DNA from: Bacillota bacterium
GTDB lineage: Bacteria; Bacillota; Clostridia; Peptostreptococcales; Anaerovoracaceae
Assembly (NCBI GenBank): GCA_022706625.1
Contig: JAKJCD010000006.1
Location: forward strand, 1 to 28,868
DNA length: 28,868 nt
Direction: 5' to 3'
Positions within the stretch are counted from its first letter, which is position 1, and every line of letters starts with the position of its first letter. This document shows, one piece after another, positions 1-7,063 of the stretch. Under the pieces are notes generated by a model. The model worked only from the letters and a program-made list of their open reading frames with translations, had not been told where the DNA came from and did no database searches. A program made the position numbers and the translations under genes.

Positions 1-201
1 CAGGGCGGATGCCATCGCACTATGCTCGCTTTCTACCATCATATATTTGTAGTCTGCTTTACCCTCTGCTAAAAAATCGGCAAGCTTTTCAACCAATGTA
101 GTCTGAGGCGTAATAGGATATGCCGATACCACATGGGGTTTTGCTAATCTGACGCCATGGGCAGCTGCTTCATTTGCCGATATAAATGCTTTTTCACTCA
201 T
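1..201 (-). CDS. porA: 2-oxoacid:ferredoxin oxidoreductase alpha subunit (PorA-like), N-terminal part
   Basis: Only the first 67 residues lie in the window; the gene runs off the left edge. The N-terminus has the hallmark of alpha subunits of pyruvate/2-oxoacid:ferredoxin oxidoreductases: a short lead (SANEAAAHGVRLAKP) followed by SAYPITPQTT, then a helix and VESEHSAMASAL, the segment that helps build the thiamine-diphosphate site. The enzyme family converts a 2-oxoacid plus CoA into acyl-CoA, CO2 and reduced ferredoxin in the cytoplasm. Its ATG overlaps the end of the delta-subunit gene by 8 bases (ATGAGTGA), which suggests translational coupling. The gamma-delta-alpha order is the usual one for four-subunit enzymes, so a beta subunit is expected just beyond the edge. 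Whether the substrate is pyruvate or a branched or aromatic 2-oxoacid cannot be read from this fragment. Confidence 0.9.
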   Translation of the reverse strand, partial: MSEKAFISANEAAAHGVRLAKPHVVSAYPITPQTTLVEKLADFLAEGKADYKYMMVESEHSAMASAL

Positions 202-505
202 CAAGTCCACCATCCTTCACCATGGCGATACATTTACGGGGGCACTCGTGCGCGCATATCCCGCAGCCCTTGCAATAATCCATATCTATCGTCAGTTCTT
301 TGCCTGTTTTGTCAATGCACCCTTCCGGACAATATATCCAGCAAAACATACACTTTATACATCTTTCGTAGTCAAATTCCGGGTGAAAGGTCCGAAACCC
401 GGAGTTGACGGTAGGCAGTATGCCTACTCCATTACTGGCGCCGAAAAACATTTCATTATAGCCTGATGGCGGCTTGAAGCTGCTGTTTACTTTTGGTTTG
501 CTCAT
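194..505 (-). CDS. porD: 2-oxoacid:ferredoxin oxidoreductase delta subunit (2x[4Fe-4S] ferredoxin)
   Basis: This is a 103-residue electron-transfer subunit that passes electrons from the thiamine/FeS core to ferredoxin. Two cluster motifs are visible in the second half: CIKCMFCWIYCP and CKGCGICAHECP, each of the CxxCxxCxxxCP type for one [4Fe-4S] cluster. The residues before them (about 1-50) form the short N-terminal extension typical of PorD. The ATG at 505 was chosen because AGAGGC lies 7 bases upstream; a longer in-frame TTG at 526 has no such site. It sits 21 bases after the gamma gene and overlaps the alpha gene by 8 bases, so all subunits belong to one transcript. Confidence 0.93.
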   Translation of the reverse strand: MSKPKVNSSFKPPSGYNEMFFGASNGVGILPTVNSGFRTFHPEFDYERCIKCMFCWIYCPEGCIDKTGKELTIDMDYCKGCGICAHECPRKCIAMVKDGGLDE

Positions 506-526
506 TATTCTGCCTCTTGTGATCAA

Positions 527-1084
527 TCATAGTGCCTGAAGCATATCAAATGCTTCCCTTGCGGCGGCTTTGTTTTTCTCTCTCAGACTCTTCCTCATAA
601 TATCGTCGATAGCCTTGTCAACAGAGTCAATGCTGACTATTCCCGTCGCTCCCACCGCTGCACCAAGCAGGACCGTGTTCACGATAGGGGCGCCAAGTAT
701 TCTGAGTGCGATATCTGTTGCATCGATAGTTACCAGGTTTTTGATCTTATCAAAGCGAGGATCCTTCATAAAGTCTTCTCTGTCCCTTGATGTATTGATG
801 ACATATATGCCCTCATCCTTCAGTCCGGCTGTGGTATCAACAGCATCACACAGTGTTTCATCCAGCACTATCACACAGTCACAATCATATACTTGTGAAT
901 GATCCGTTATTTGCAGATCGGAAACTCTTGTAAATCCCAGTACAGGGGCTCCTCTCCTTTCCGGACCAAAGGAAGGGAATGCCTGTGCTGCCTTGCCTTC
1001 ATATATGGATGCGGCGTGACCCAGAAGTCTGGCCGCAGTAAAGGCTCCGTTTCCGCCTCTTCCATGCCATCTTACTTCAATCAT
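527..1084 (-). CDS. porG: 2-oxoacid:ferredoxin oxidoreductase gamma subunit
   Basis: A 185-residue protein of the POR/KOR gamma family, which binds CoA in the oxidoreductase complex. The N-terminus reads IEVRWHGRGGNGAFTAARLL, matching the glycine-rich GRGGQG motif of the family with Asn in place of the usual Gln. It is followed by KAAQAFPSFGPERRGAPV, a strongly conserved PorG segment. The longest open frame would begin inside the upstream gene. The ATG at 1084 has GGGAGAAG just upstream and gives the usual family length, so it is preferred. The gene begins 16 bases after the dehydratase-like gene, so the 2-oxoacid oxidoreductase is part of the same operon as the acyl-CoA enzymes. Confidence 0.93.
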   Translation of the reverse strand: MIEVRWHGRGGNGAFTAARLLGHAASIYEGKAAQAFPSFGPERRGAPVLGFTRVSDLQITDHSQVYDCDCVIVLDETLCDAVDTTAGLKDEGIYVINTSRDREDFMKDPRFDKIKNLVTIDATDIALRILGAPIVNTVLLGAAVGATGIVSIDSVDKAIDDIMRKSLREKNKAAAREAFDMLQAL

Positions 1085-1100
1085 CTGTCTTCTCCCCAGG

Positions 1101-2555
1101 CTATTTTTTCTTTTCTTCTTTAAGCGGACTCTCAACATCAGCCAGTTCACGAGCATAGTCTACATACTTATCCCACTTGGTTGCTACCTTTACCACCATC
1201 TTGGCAGTATCAGGAGAACCGCCTCCATGCATGCAGCCCGGTACTCCGCCCCCGATAGTGAGCCATTCTACGAGCCTTGCCATCTTTACTCTGTCCGCTC
1301 CCGATACTCCGGATCTGAGCGATTCCAACAGCTTGTCTCCGTACAGCGGCGACATCAGATCCTTATATGACGGGATACACCCTGTCTCGGCAATACCGCC
1401 GGAAATCTCCTGAGCCAGCACCTTGGTATCATAGGGAAGAGTCGCTACTTGGACTTTATTCACGTGAGCAAGAAGCGGGTTCGGATAGTAAGCACCGGAT
1501 GGATGATTCTTTCCGCAGTAGATCGCACCGACGCCCAATCCGTAAGTGGTTTCATTATTGATAGCCATCTGTGTCAGCTTGTCCTGGAATGGTTTTTGAG
1601 TCAAACCATTGGCTCTTGCCATACCGATCGCCGCACCGATCATAACGTCCCCCTGGCCTGCTACGCAAGCGCCTATTGCCGCTCTGTAAATCGCTGTGAA
1701 ATTCCCTATTGCGGCGCCGGCATATTTTGTCTCGCCGTTCATAAAAACGTTTTCATTCGGTACAAATACATCATCAAATATCAGGTAGGCTTGAGTGGTC
1801 CCTGATTTGATCCCATCCCACCCCTCTTCTTCTATCCTCTCATCGGATGGTCTTCTGGTTTCGACTATAGTGAGGCCGGAAACATCTCTTGGCACTGCCG
1901 CCGCAACGGCAAAGGCCTCTTCGCCCTCTCCCAATCCTGTTGTAGGCATTACCATTATGTACTGCGAACCGACAGTCCCGCATATCTGATTTTTAAAGCC
2001 CCGGATCACGATCCCGTCCGGTCTTGTTTCCTTAACATGCAGATACATATCGGGGTTGTCCTGCTGGCTGGGTTTCAAGGCACGATTGCCTTTGGCATCT
2101 GTCAATGCACCGCTTAACGATAAGGCTTTTTCCTCTGAAAACAAAGCGAACTTCTTGAGCCTTTCATGGTAGTTTGTTCCCAGCTCTTTGTCCATGTCAA
2201 AGGTGACGCCCCATAATGCATTTATTACGGTCCAGCCGGCGCAAACCGGTCCCATGCAGCTGCCGCATGTTCTGTAGCCGTCTCTTTTCATCAGAGCGTT
2301 ACCGTGTATGTCCTTGGCGGTGGTCATTATCGTGTTCCATCTGTGGGCTTTATTCCCTGATAAATAAGAAGTCGTTGTATATATATCCTCTTTTTCAGGA
2401 TCAAAGCTGCTATCGTACCAATTTGCCACTGTCATTATATGCGCTTTCGTTGCCGGATGAGTTGTGACATCTTCGATCAATTCACCCCATTTGTATACGT
2501 TGGGGCGCATTTTCTTCATTTCCTCGATATACTGAGCACCTGTTTTCAATGACAT
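1101..2555 (-). CDS. 4-hydroxybutyryl-CoA dehydratase / HpaB-superfamily flavoprotein with changed active-site residues
   Basis: A 484-residue protein, full length for the AbfD (4-hydroxybutyryl-CoA dehydratase/vinylacetyl-CoA isomerase) branch of the HpaB/acyl-CoA-dehydrogenase fold. Family landmarks include CAGW...LGTNYHERLKKF (residues 105-136), the C-terminal GCMHGGGSPDTAKM segment (440-453) and a flavin-binding core. In the characterised clostridial enzyme the [4Fe-4S] cluster is held by C99, C103, H292 and C299 (recalled from the literature). Aligned by eye, the C299 position is conserved as C297, but the histidine seven residues before it is Y290, the catalytic tyrosine position is I294, and the C99 position is M101. 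Three other cysteines (C97, C100, C105) cluster nearby. A related but distinct lyase or isomerase acting on an acyl-CoA is likely; an oxygenase is unlikely beside ferredoxin enzymes. The start overlaps the etfA end by 10 bases and has GGGAG upstream. Confidence 0.82.
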   Translation of the reverse strand: MSLKTGAQYIEEMKKMRPNVYKWGELIEDVTTHPATKAHIMTVANWYDSSFDPEKEDIYTTTSYLSGNKAHRWNTIMTTAKDIHGNALMKRDGYRTCGSCMGPVCAGWTVINALWGVTFDMDKELGTNYHERLKKFALFSEEKALSLSGALTDAKGNRALKPSQQDNPDMYLHVKETRPDGIVIRGFKNQICGTVGSQYIMVMPTTGLGEGEEAFAVAAAVPRDVSGLTIVETRRPSDERIEEEGWDGIKSGTTQAYLIFDDVFVPNENVFMNGETKYAGAAIGNFTAIYRAAIGACVAGQGDVMIGAAIGMARANGLTQKPFQDKLTQMAINNETTYGLGVGAIYCGKNHPSGAYYPNPLLAHVNKVQVATLPYDTKVLAQEISGGIAETGCIPSYKDLMSPLYGDKLLESLRSGVSGADRVKMARLVEWLTIGGGVPGCMHGGGSPDTAKMVVKVATKWDKYVDYARELADVESPLKEEKKK

Positions 2556-3574
2556 TCTTTTTCTCCCTTCTCTGCAGCCGTAGCTTTTGACGAACGAACC
2601 AGATCGATTAGAATAGGCAGTATTTCATTTACATCAGAAACTGCATAATAATCGGATACTCCAAATATGTTTGCATTTTTATCTTTATTGATCGATATTA
2701 CCAGCCCCGAATCCTTCATCCCGCAGATATGGTGCGTGGCCCCGGATATGCCAAAGCCCATATATACTTTTGGCCGTATGCTCTTTCCGCTTGTGCCGAT
2801 CATTGTCTGCTCATTATCCGCCCAGCCTTCATCAAGGCAGGGTCTTGTGGACCCGGCCGCTCCTCCCAGCAGTTCTGCCAGTTCCTGAAGCCTGCTCCAG
2901 TTTTCAGAGCAGCAAAGGCCATATCCTCCGGCGATAACGATTTCAGCCTCATCTATTGGCTTTGCTTCTGATTTAGTCACACACGTTTTTAAGGGGATCA
3001 GTCTCTTGTCGGCATCTTCTAACCCCGTGAGGTCAATCTTTTTTACGACTGAACATTTTACACAGCTTTCCGTCGCAATAAAAGTCCCGGGTTTTATGCT
3101 TGCCATTTGCGGTCTGCACTTAGGAATCAATATCTCGCCGATGATCTTGCCCCCGAAGGCAGGGACTTCAGAAATCAACAGCCCGTCGTCGCCGATCCTC
3201 AAATCTACACAGTGTGCTGCCACGCCGGTTTTAACAATTGCCGCTACCGTCGGGGCAAGTTCGGATCCGATTTGAGTTGCTCCGAACAGAAATATATCCG
3301 GATCCTCTTTCTTGATCAGCCTTGCCAGAACCGGGGCATATGTCGTATGACAATATGCTTCCAACCTGTCGTCTTCGCCTGCATACACTACTTCTGCGCC
3401 GTATGCTTCCAGCGTTTCTGTCATTTCGCCGATCCCTTTTGTCAAAAGCACCGCCCCGATTTCAACTTCATGGGAGAAAGCTTTTGCCAGCTCTTTTGCT
3501 TTACTCAAGAGCTCAAGGGTTACTTTGCTTATCTCCCCCTGCACCTCTTCCGCATATACCCATATTTTTTTCAC
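2546..3574 (-). CDS. etfA: Electron transfer flavoprotein alpha subunit
   Basis: EtfA, 342 residues, pairs with EtfB to carry electrons between the acyl-CoA dehydrogenase and a low-potential or NAD-linked partner. The C-terminal FAD domain is clear: GGAAGSTRPCLDEGW, then GTSGKSIRP (about 260-268), GFGISGATHHICGM (about 274-287) and INKDKNANIFGVSDYYAV. The first two thirds form the alpha/beta domain. A GTG at 3583 overlaps the ribosome binding site AGAGGAG, so the GTG at 3574, 8 bases after AGGAG, is the likelier start and gives the typical N-terminus KKIWVYAEE. The gene lies 14 bases after etfB. Whether the pair is bifurcating cannot be settled by reading alone. Confidence 0.95.
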   Translation of the reverse strand: MKKIWVYAEEVQGEISKVTLELLSKAKELAKAFSHEVEIGAVLLTKGIGEMTETLEAYGAEVVYAGEDDRLEAYCHTTYAPVLARLIKKEDPDIFLFGATQIGSELAPTVAAIVKTGVAAHCVDLRIGDDGLLISEVPAFGGKIIGEILIPKCRPQMASIKPGTFIATESCVKCSVVKKIDLTGLEDADKRLIPLKTCVTKSEAKPIDEAEIVIAGGYGLCCSENWSRLQELAELLGGAAGSTRPCLDEGWADNEQTMIGTSGKSIRPKVYMGFGISGATHHICGMKDSGLVISINKDKNANIFGVSDYYAVSDVNEILPILIDLVRSSKATAAEKGEKECH

Positions 3575-3588
3575 GGTCAGCACTCCTC

Positions 3589-4395
3589 TTATATCGTTAT
3601 TCCACCGGCACGGATCTTCTCAAGGATCTGGATGCCTATTTCTTCTGTGGTACCCTCCAGCTTATGGCCTGATCTGCCCATTTCCGGCGTTCTTATTTCG
3701 CCTGCCTGAGTCGGTGAGCCCGATAGTCCGATATATTCGTCCTCTATCCCGCAGATATCATTTTTGCCCAATACTGTAATAGGTTTGTTTTTTGCTTTTA
3801 TTATTCCCATGGCGCCAATATGTCTTGGTTTTGCCAGTTCTCTGGATACTCCCAGTACTAACGGCAGTGTCCCTTCCCATTCTTTATATCCGTTTTCGTA
3901 TTTCGTTTTTATCCGGTACTTCTTTTCCTCGACATCCTCAATGGAAAACACATTCCAAAGGTGAGGCATCTTTAGCCATTCACCCAACTGAGACGGGACC
4001 TGCCCCGTTGCGCCGTCGGCGCTTTCGGCTCCAAGCATCACCAGATCCGCATCGCCGAGCTGACTGATCGCTTTGGCAAGAGTATAGGATGTAGCCAGTG
4101 TATCGGCTCCGGCAAATGCCCTATCTGTCAATAAAATGCCTTCGTCTGCACCCATTGCCAAAGCCTCTCGCAGATTTGTATCGGCTGACGGAAGCGACAT
4201 GGTTATTACAGTGACCTTGCCGCCATATTGTGCCCTCAATTGCAGAGCTTTTTCAAGAGCACATTTATCAACGGCATTGATCACCGTCGGTATCCCTTCT
4301 CTTACTATTCTCTTTGTATCCGGTGCAATCGTTACCCTGTCGTAATGATCGGGATCCGGCACAGGTTTGATACAAACTACAATATGCAGACTCAT
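3589..4395 (-). CDS. etfB: Electron transfer flavoprotein beta subunit
   Basis: EtfB, 268 residues. The N-terminus HIVVCIKPVPDP and the segments ALAMGADEGILLTDRAFAGA (78-97) and DTLATSYTLAKAI are typical. The nucleotide-binding loop reads ESADGATGQVPSQLGEW (124-140), closer to clostridial ETFs than to the mitochondrial DDxNQTGQ version. This loop decides whether the subunit holds FAD (bifurcating type) or AMP; the sequence suggests but does not prove the clostridial type. An upstream ATG at 4407 has no ribosome binding site, whereas the ATG at 4395 follows GGAGG by 5 bases. The gene begins 16 bases after the acyl-CoA dehydrogenase gene, consistent with that enzyme being its electron donor or acceptor. 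Confidence 0.95.
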   Translation of the reverse strand: MSLHIVVCIKPVPDPDHYDRVTIAPDTKRIVREGIPTVINAVDKCALEKALQLRAQYGGKVTVITMSLPSADTNLREALAMGADEGILLTDRAFAGADTLATSYTLAKAISQLGDADLVMLGAESADGATGQVPSQLGEWLKMPHLWNVFSIEDVEEKKYRIKTKYENGYKEWEGTLPLVLGVSRELAKPRHIGAMGIIKAKNKPITVLGKNDICGIEDEYIGLSGSPTQAGEIRTPEMGRSGHKLEGTTEEIGIQILEKIRAGGITI

Positions 4396-4411
4396 ACCGT
4401 CCTCCATTATT

Positions 4412-5566
4412 TTAGAAGTTTTTCAGTGTATCACCGGCAATTATCAATTTCTGTATATGGGATGTCCCTCCGGAGGGGATACTGGCAAGAGCGTCCCTTA
4501 AATATCTTCCCACGGCGTACTCATTTACAATTCCATAGCCTCCCATGGCATCCATACATCTCTTTGCTCCCCTTACCGCAGCTTCAGTTGCAAAATATTT
4601 CGCAACTGCAAATGCCGTAGTTGCAGGTTTCCCTTCGTCTTTTATGCTTGCTGCCGTGTAGAGCAATGCCTTTGCTGCCTCGTAGTCCGTTCTGATGTCG
4701 GCGATTTCAAACTGAATCGCCTGGTATTTTGATATCGGCTTTCCTGCAACTATTCTCTCTTTCGCAAACTTTACGGCATCCTCGCAGCATGCTCTGAGTA
4801 TTCCGACACAGATAGCCGTCATGCCGGCCCGCCCCACTTCACCAATGGCTCCCATTCCGATTTTTGCTCCGTCGCCGTCTTTACCTATGATCGCATCATC
4901 GCCGATCTTACAATTATCAAGGATGACATCTCCGGTGATCGATCCCCTTAGTCCCAGCTTGTTTTCGTGTCTGCCCGGTTTCAGTCCTTCTGTTCCTGTT
5001 TCAACGATAAAGGCAGACAGTATTCCTCTTCCTTTTTCATCCTCTCCGGTTTTGCATATTATTACATTGATATCGGCAATCCCCGCATTAGTAATAAAGC
5101 ATTTCCTTCCGTTCAGGACCCAACCGGAATCGATTTTTTCCGCCGAAGCCGCCTGACCTGCAAAATCGCTGCCTCCGCCGGGCTCAGTTACCGATAATCC
5201 ACCTATCTTTTCACCGGAACACAGAATCGGCAAATACTTGTTTTTCTGCTCTTCCGAGCCGAATCTCAGAATAGCTTCTATTGCCAGATGATGAGTCATC
5301 AAAGCGATACCGAGGCCGGCGGAATACCTTGAAATCTCCTCAATGAAAATCGCTCTTTCAACATGACCCAGACCGACTCCTCCATAGGCTTCCGGTACAA
5401 ATGTCCCTGTAGCTCCTACTTCCCCAAGCATTGGCCATAGCTCGACAGGGCATATATCCTTGCTGTCCCATTCGGCCGCATAAGGGGCGATCTCAGCTTC
5501 CGCAAACTCTCTTGCGGCTTTTCTGATCATTTCCTGCTCTTCGGTAAATTTGAATACTGCTCCCAT
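4412..5566 (-). CDS. Acyl-CoA dehydrogenase family flavoprotein
   Basis: A 384-residue protein with the standard three-part acyl-CoA dehydrogenase fold. Signature segments are GLSVTEPGGGSDFAG (123-137), NGRKCFITNAG (152-162), LGLRGS (205-210), QAIQFEIAD (282-290) and MDAMGGYGIVNEY (338-350). It should oxidise or reduce an alpha,beta bond of an acyl-CoA and exchange electrons with the adjacent EtfAB. The catalytic base of short- and medium-chain members is the Glu of an EGT(S/N) motif near the C-terminus; here the motif is SGGTSH (365-370), with Gly366 in that place. Isovaleryl- and long-chain-type enzymes also lack Glu there and use a Glu immediately before an Arg in an earlier helix. Here that helix reads GEVGRAG, with E243 three residues before R246. 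Substrate unknown. The ATG follows GGAGGAG. Confidence 0.93.
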   Translation of the reverse strand: MGAVFKFTEEQEMIRKAAREFAEAEIAPYAAEWDSKDICPVELWPMLGEVGATGTFVPEAYGGVGLGHVERAIFIEEISRYSAGLGIALMTHHLAIEAILRFGSEEQKNKYLPILCSGEKIGGLSVTEPGGGSDFAGQAASAEKIDSGWVLNGRKCFITNAGIADINVIICKTGEDEKGRGILSAFIVETGTEGLKPGRHENKLGLRGSITGDVILDNCKIGDDAIIGKDGDGAKIGMGAIGEVGRAGMTAICVGILRACCEDAVKFAKERIVAGKPISKYQAIQFEIADIRTDYEAAKALLYTAASIKDEGKPATTAFAVAKYFATEAAVRGAKRCMDAMGGYGIVNEYAVGRYLRDALASIPSGGTSHIQKLIIAGDTLKNF

Positions 5567-5610
5567 TTCGCTCCTCCGTAATCTTTATATTATTTGAAAT
5601 ATCTTATCCG

Positions 5611-6831
5611 CTACTTGTTTTTATAGTTTCCGTTGTTAAGATAATCTAGTAATTCTTCTTTATTCATATGAGCAATATCCAGATACTCAAGGGTATATCC
5701 TTCGGCATAAAAATCTCTTCCGAGCATAGCGGATGCCATTGTAATCATGGAATCAATAACCGGTGTTTTAACCCCGAACTTCTTGCCAAGTTCATGGTAA
5801 ACATGGCACCCGATAGGAATATCCTCTGTCAAATATCTATGGTCGACTTTGAACGGACCGGTTCCGATAGCCATTTCATACACGTCCTCAAAGGGAACAG
5901 ACATATCGTCTCCCATATATTCCGGCCCCAGAATGTTTGATCTTGAATAGAACTGCTCTTCTCTGAAATATTGGATCCCTACACCCATAGCTTCTGCTAT
6001 TGCGCTCTCTTCTTTATATACTGAGTACTGGATCCTTGATACAGTTGGACTGTAAACATGGCAATATATTGAGAAATCCTTCTTGTTGTCTCCGTACATG
6101 ACTCCATAGTTTTCAATAGTGCCTGCCCCTAAAATAACGCCCGGGCAGTGAAGGATCGGATTGACATTACTGAAACCTGTATCCATTACGGTGTCGGCAC
6201 TTGTAGGACCATCGCCGGTATTTATCCCGTCCATGGCTCGGATATATTTAATGCTTTCCAGGAACTCTTCCTGATCTGCCATCGGAAGCGCCGCCCCCCT
6301 TAATGTAACTGCCCTATACATAATCCTTGTACTCGGCAAAACATAAGGACCTTCCATGTCTAATCTGCTTCCAAAAGGAGCACTGGACCAACCGCCGACA
6401 ATGATTCTTTTATCGCTGTTCATTTCTCTCATGACTTTTCTGAACAGCAAAGAACCGTAATTATCGGGGAAAATGTGAATAATTTGCCCGTCTCTCAAAT
6501 AGGGGATCATCTGTGTAAAGAACGAAGTATGACCCACCGCAGGTACTGCGACAATAAGGATTTCTGCGGCATCCATTGCTTCCTTCAGGCTTGTTGTGAC
6601 TTTGCTGAAATGAGCTGTTCCTTCACGCCTGAAGCCATATCTGCTCAATTGGTCTCCGTGAAGCCTGAAACCGTTATCAAGATTAGATAGCGATATCTTT
6701 GCAAATGGCTCGATGTCACATAAAATGACATCCTGTCCGCCAAGTACACAATCTGTTGCAATAGCTTTACCAATCCCGCCTGCTCCTAAAACAGCAATTG
6801 GTTTTTCATTTAGATAGCTTAGATCTCTCAT
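5611..6831 (-). CDS. NAD(P)-dependent opine/octopine dehydrogenase-family enzyme
   Basis: A 406-residue, two-domain dehydrogenase and first gene of the operon. The N-terminal Rossmann domain has VLGAGGIGKA (14-23) and a second strand VILCDIE whose acidic end suggests NAD(H) use. The C-terminal domain matches the octopine/nopaline dehydrogenase family: SNVNPILHCPGVILGAG (221-237, with His228 in the usual catalytic-His region) and TEDIPIGCHVYHELGKKFG plus TPVIDSMI (335-363). Family members join or split an amino acid and a 2-oxoacid through a secondary amine, or act on related 2-hydroxy or imino compounds. With a 2-oxoacid:ferredoxin oxidoreductase in the same operon, release of a 2-oxoacid is a reasonable inference. 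The ATG at 6831 follows AGAGGTG at good spacing; the GTG at 6840 lies inside that site and is less likely. Confidence 0.85.
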   Translation of the reverse strand: MRDLSYLNEKPIAVLGAGGIGKAIATDCVLGGQDVILCDIEPFAKISLSNLDNGFRLHGDQLSRYGFRREGTAHFSKVTTSLKEAMDAAEILIVAVPAVGHTSFFTQMIPYLRDGQIIHIFPDNYGSLLFRKVMREMNSDKRIIVGGWSSAPFGSRLDMEGPYVLPSTRIMYRAVTLRGAALPMADQEEFLESIKYIRAMDGINTGDGPTSADTVMDTGFSNVNPILHCPGVILGAGTIENYGVMYGDNKKDFSIYCHVYSPTVSRIQYSVYKEESAIAEAMGVGIQYFREEQFYSRSNILGPEYMGDDMSVPFEDVYEMAIGTGPFKVDHRYLTEDIPIGCHVYHELGKKFGVKTPVIDSMITMASAMLGRDFYAEGYTLEYLDIAHMNKEELLDYLNNGNYKNK

Positions 6832-6929
6832 TTGTTTCACCTCTCAGTTACGTTGTATTATATTTATATTTCGCGGGTTATAGTTACCTGATTTTATAGC
6901 AAGCCCATTCGCTGGTTTTAATTCAATGG

Positions 6930-6953
6930 TCTCTGTTCACTGACTCTTGTTCA
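6930..6953 (-). promoter_or_regulatory. Direct repeat just downstream of the opine/acyl-CoA operon promoter
   Basis: On the minus strand TGAACAAGAG and TGAACAGAGA occur 15 bases apart, directly after the -10 box, at and just past the expected transcription start. The spacing is near 1.5 helical turns. A regulator binding site or early-transcript element is possible. This rests only on similarity of the two copies. Confidence 0.35.
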
Positions 6954-6956
6954 TTA

Positions 6957-6985
6957 ACTATAACACGTCTTTTTTCTCTTGTCAA
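6957..6985 (-). promoter_or_regulatory. Sigma-A-type promoter of the opine dehydrogenase/acyl-CoA operon
   Basis: On the minus strand a perfect -35 TTGACA (6985-6980) is separated by 17 bases from TATAGT (6962-6957). The predicted start near 6950 leaves about 120 bases of untranslated leader before the ATG at 6831. It lies just downstream of the terminator of the preceding operon, so the operon should be transcribed independently. Confidence 0.8.
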
Positions 6986-6992
6986 TAACAAC

Positions 6993-7037
6993 AAAAAAAT
7001 TGTCTCTTAATTAAATCGATTAAATCAGGAGACAATT
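6993..7037 (-). terminator. Intrinsic terminator of the sugar/ABC operon
   Basis: A 9-bp stem (AATTGTCTC, 7029-7037 on the minus strand, pairing with GAGACAATT, 6998-7006) encloses a 22-base loop that can itself pair (TTAAT/ATTAA). On the minus strand it is followed directly by a run of Ts (6999-6993). It lies 26 bases after the stop codon of the DUF4340 gene and ends the long minus-strand array. Confidence 0.78.
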
Positions 7038-7063
7038 AATGTCGAGGCAGAAGACGGAGGACC

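Noticed and set aside
1101..2555. 4-hydroxyphenylacetate 3-monooxygenase (HpaB) as the product name
   Set aside because: The fold is shared, but the C-terminal GCMHGGGSPDTAKM segment and the ferredoxin/Etf/acyl-CoA context fit the AbfD branch; an oxygenase is unlikely in an anaerobic operon.
3107..3709. 200-codon plus-strand open frame opposite etfA/etfB
   Set aside because: A mirror of conserved Etf genes; composition is cysteine- and phenylalanine-rich without recognisable motifs.
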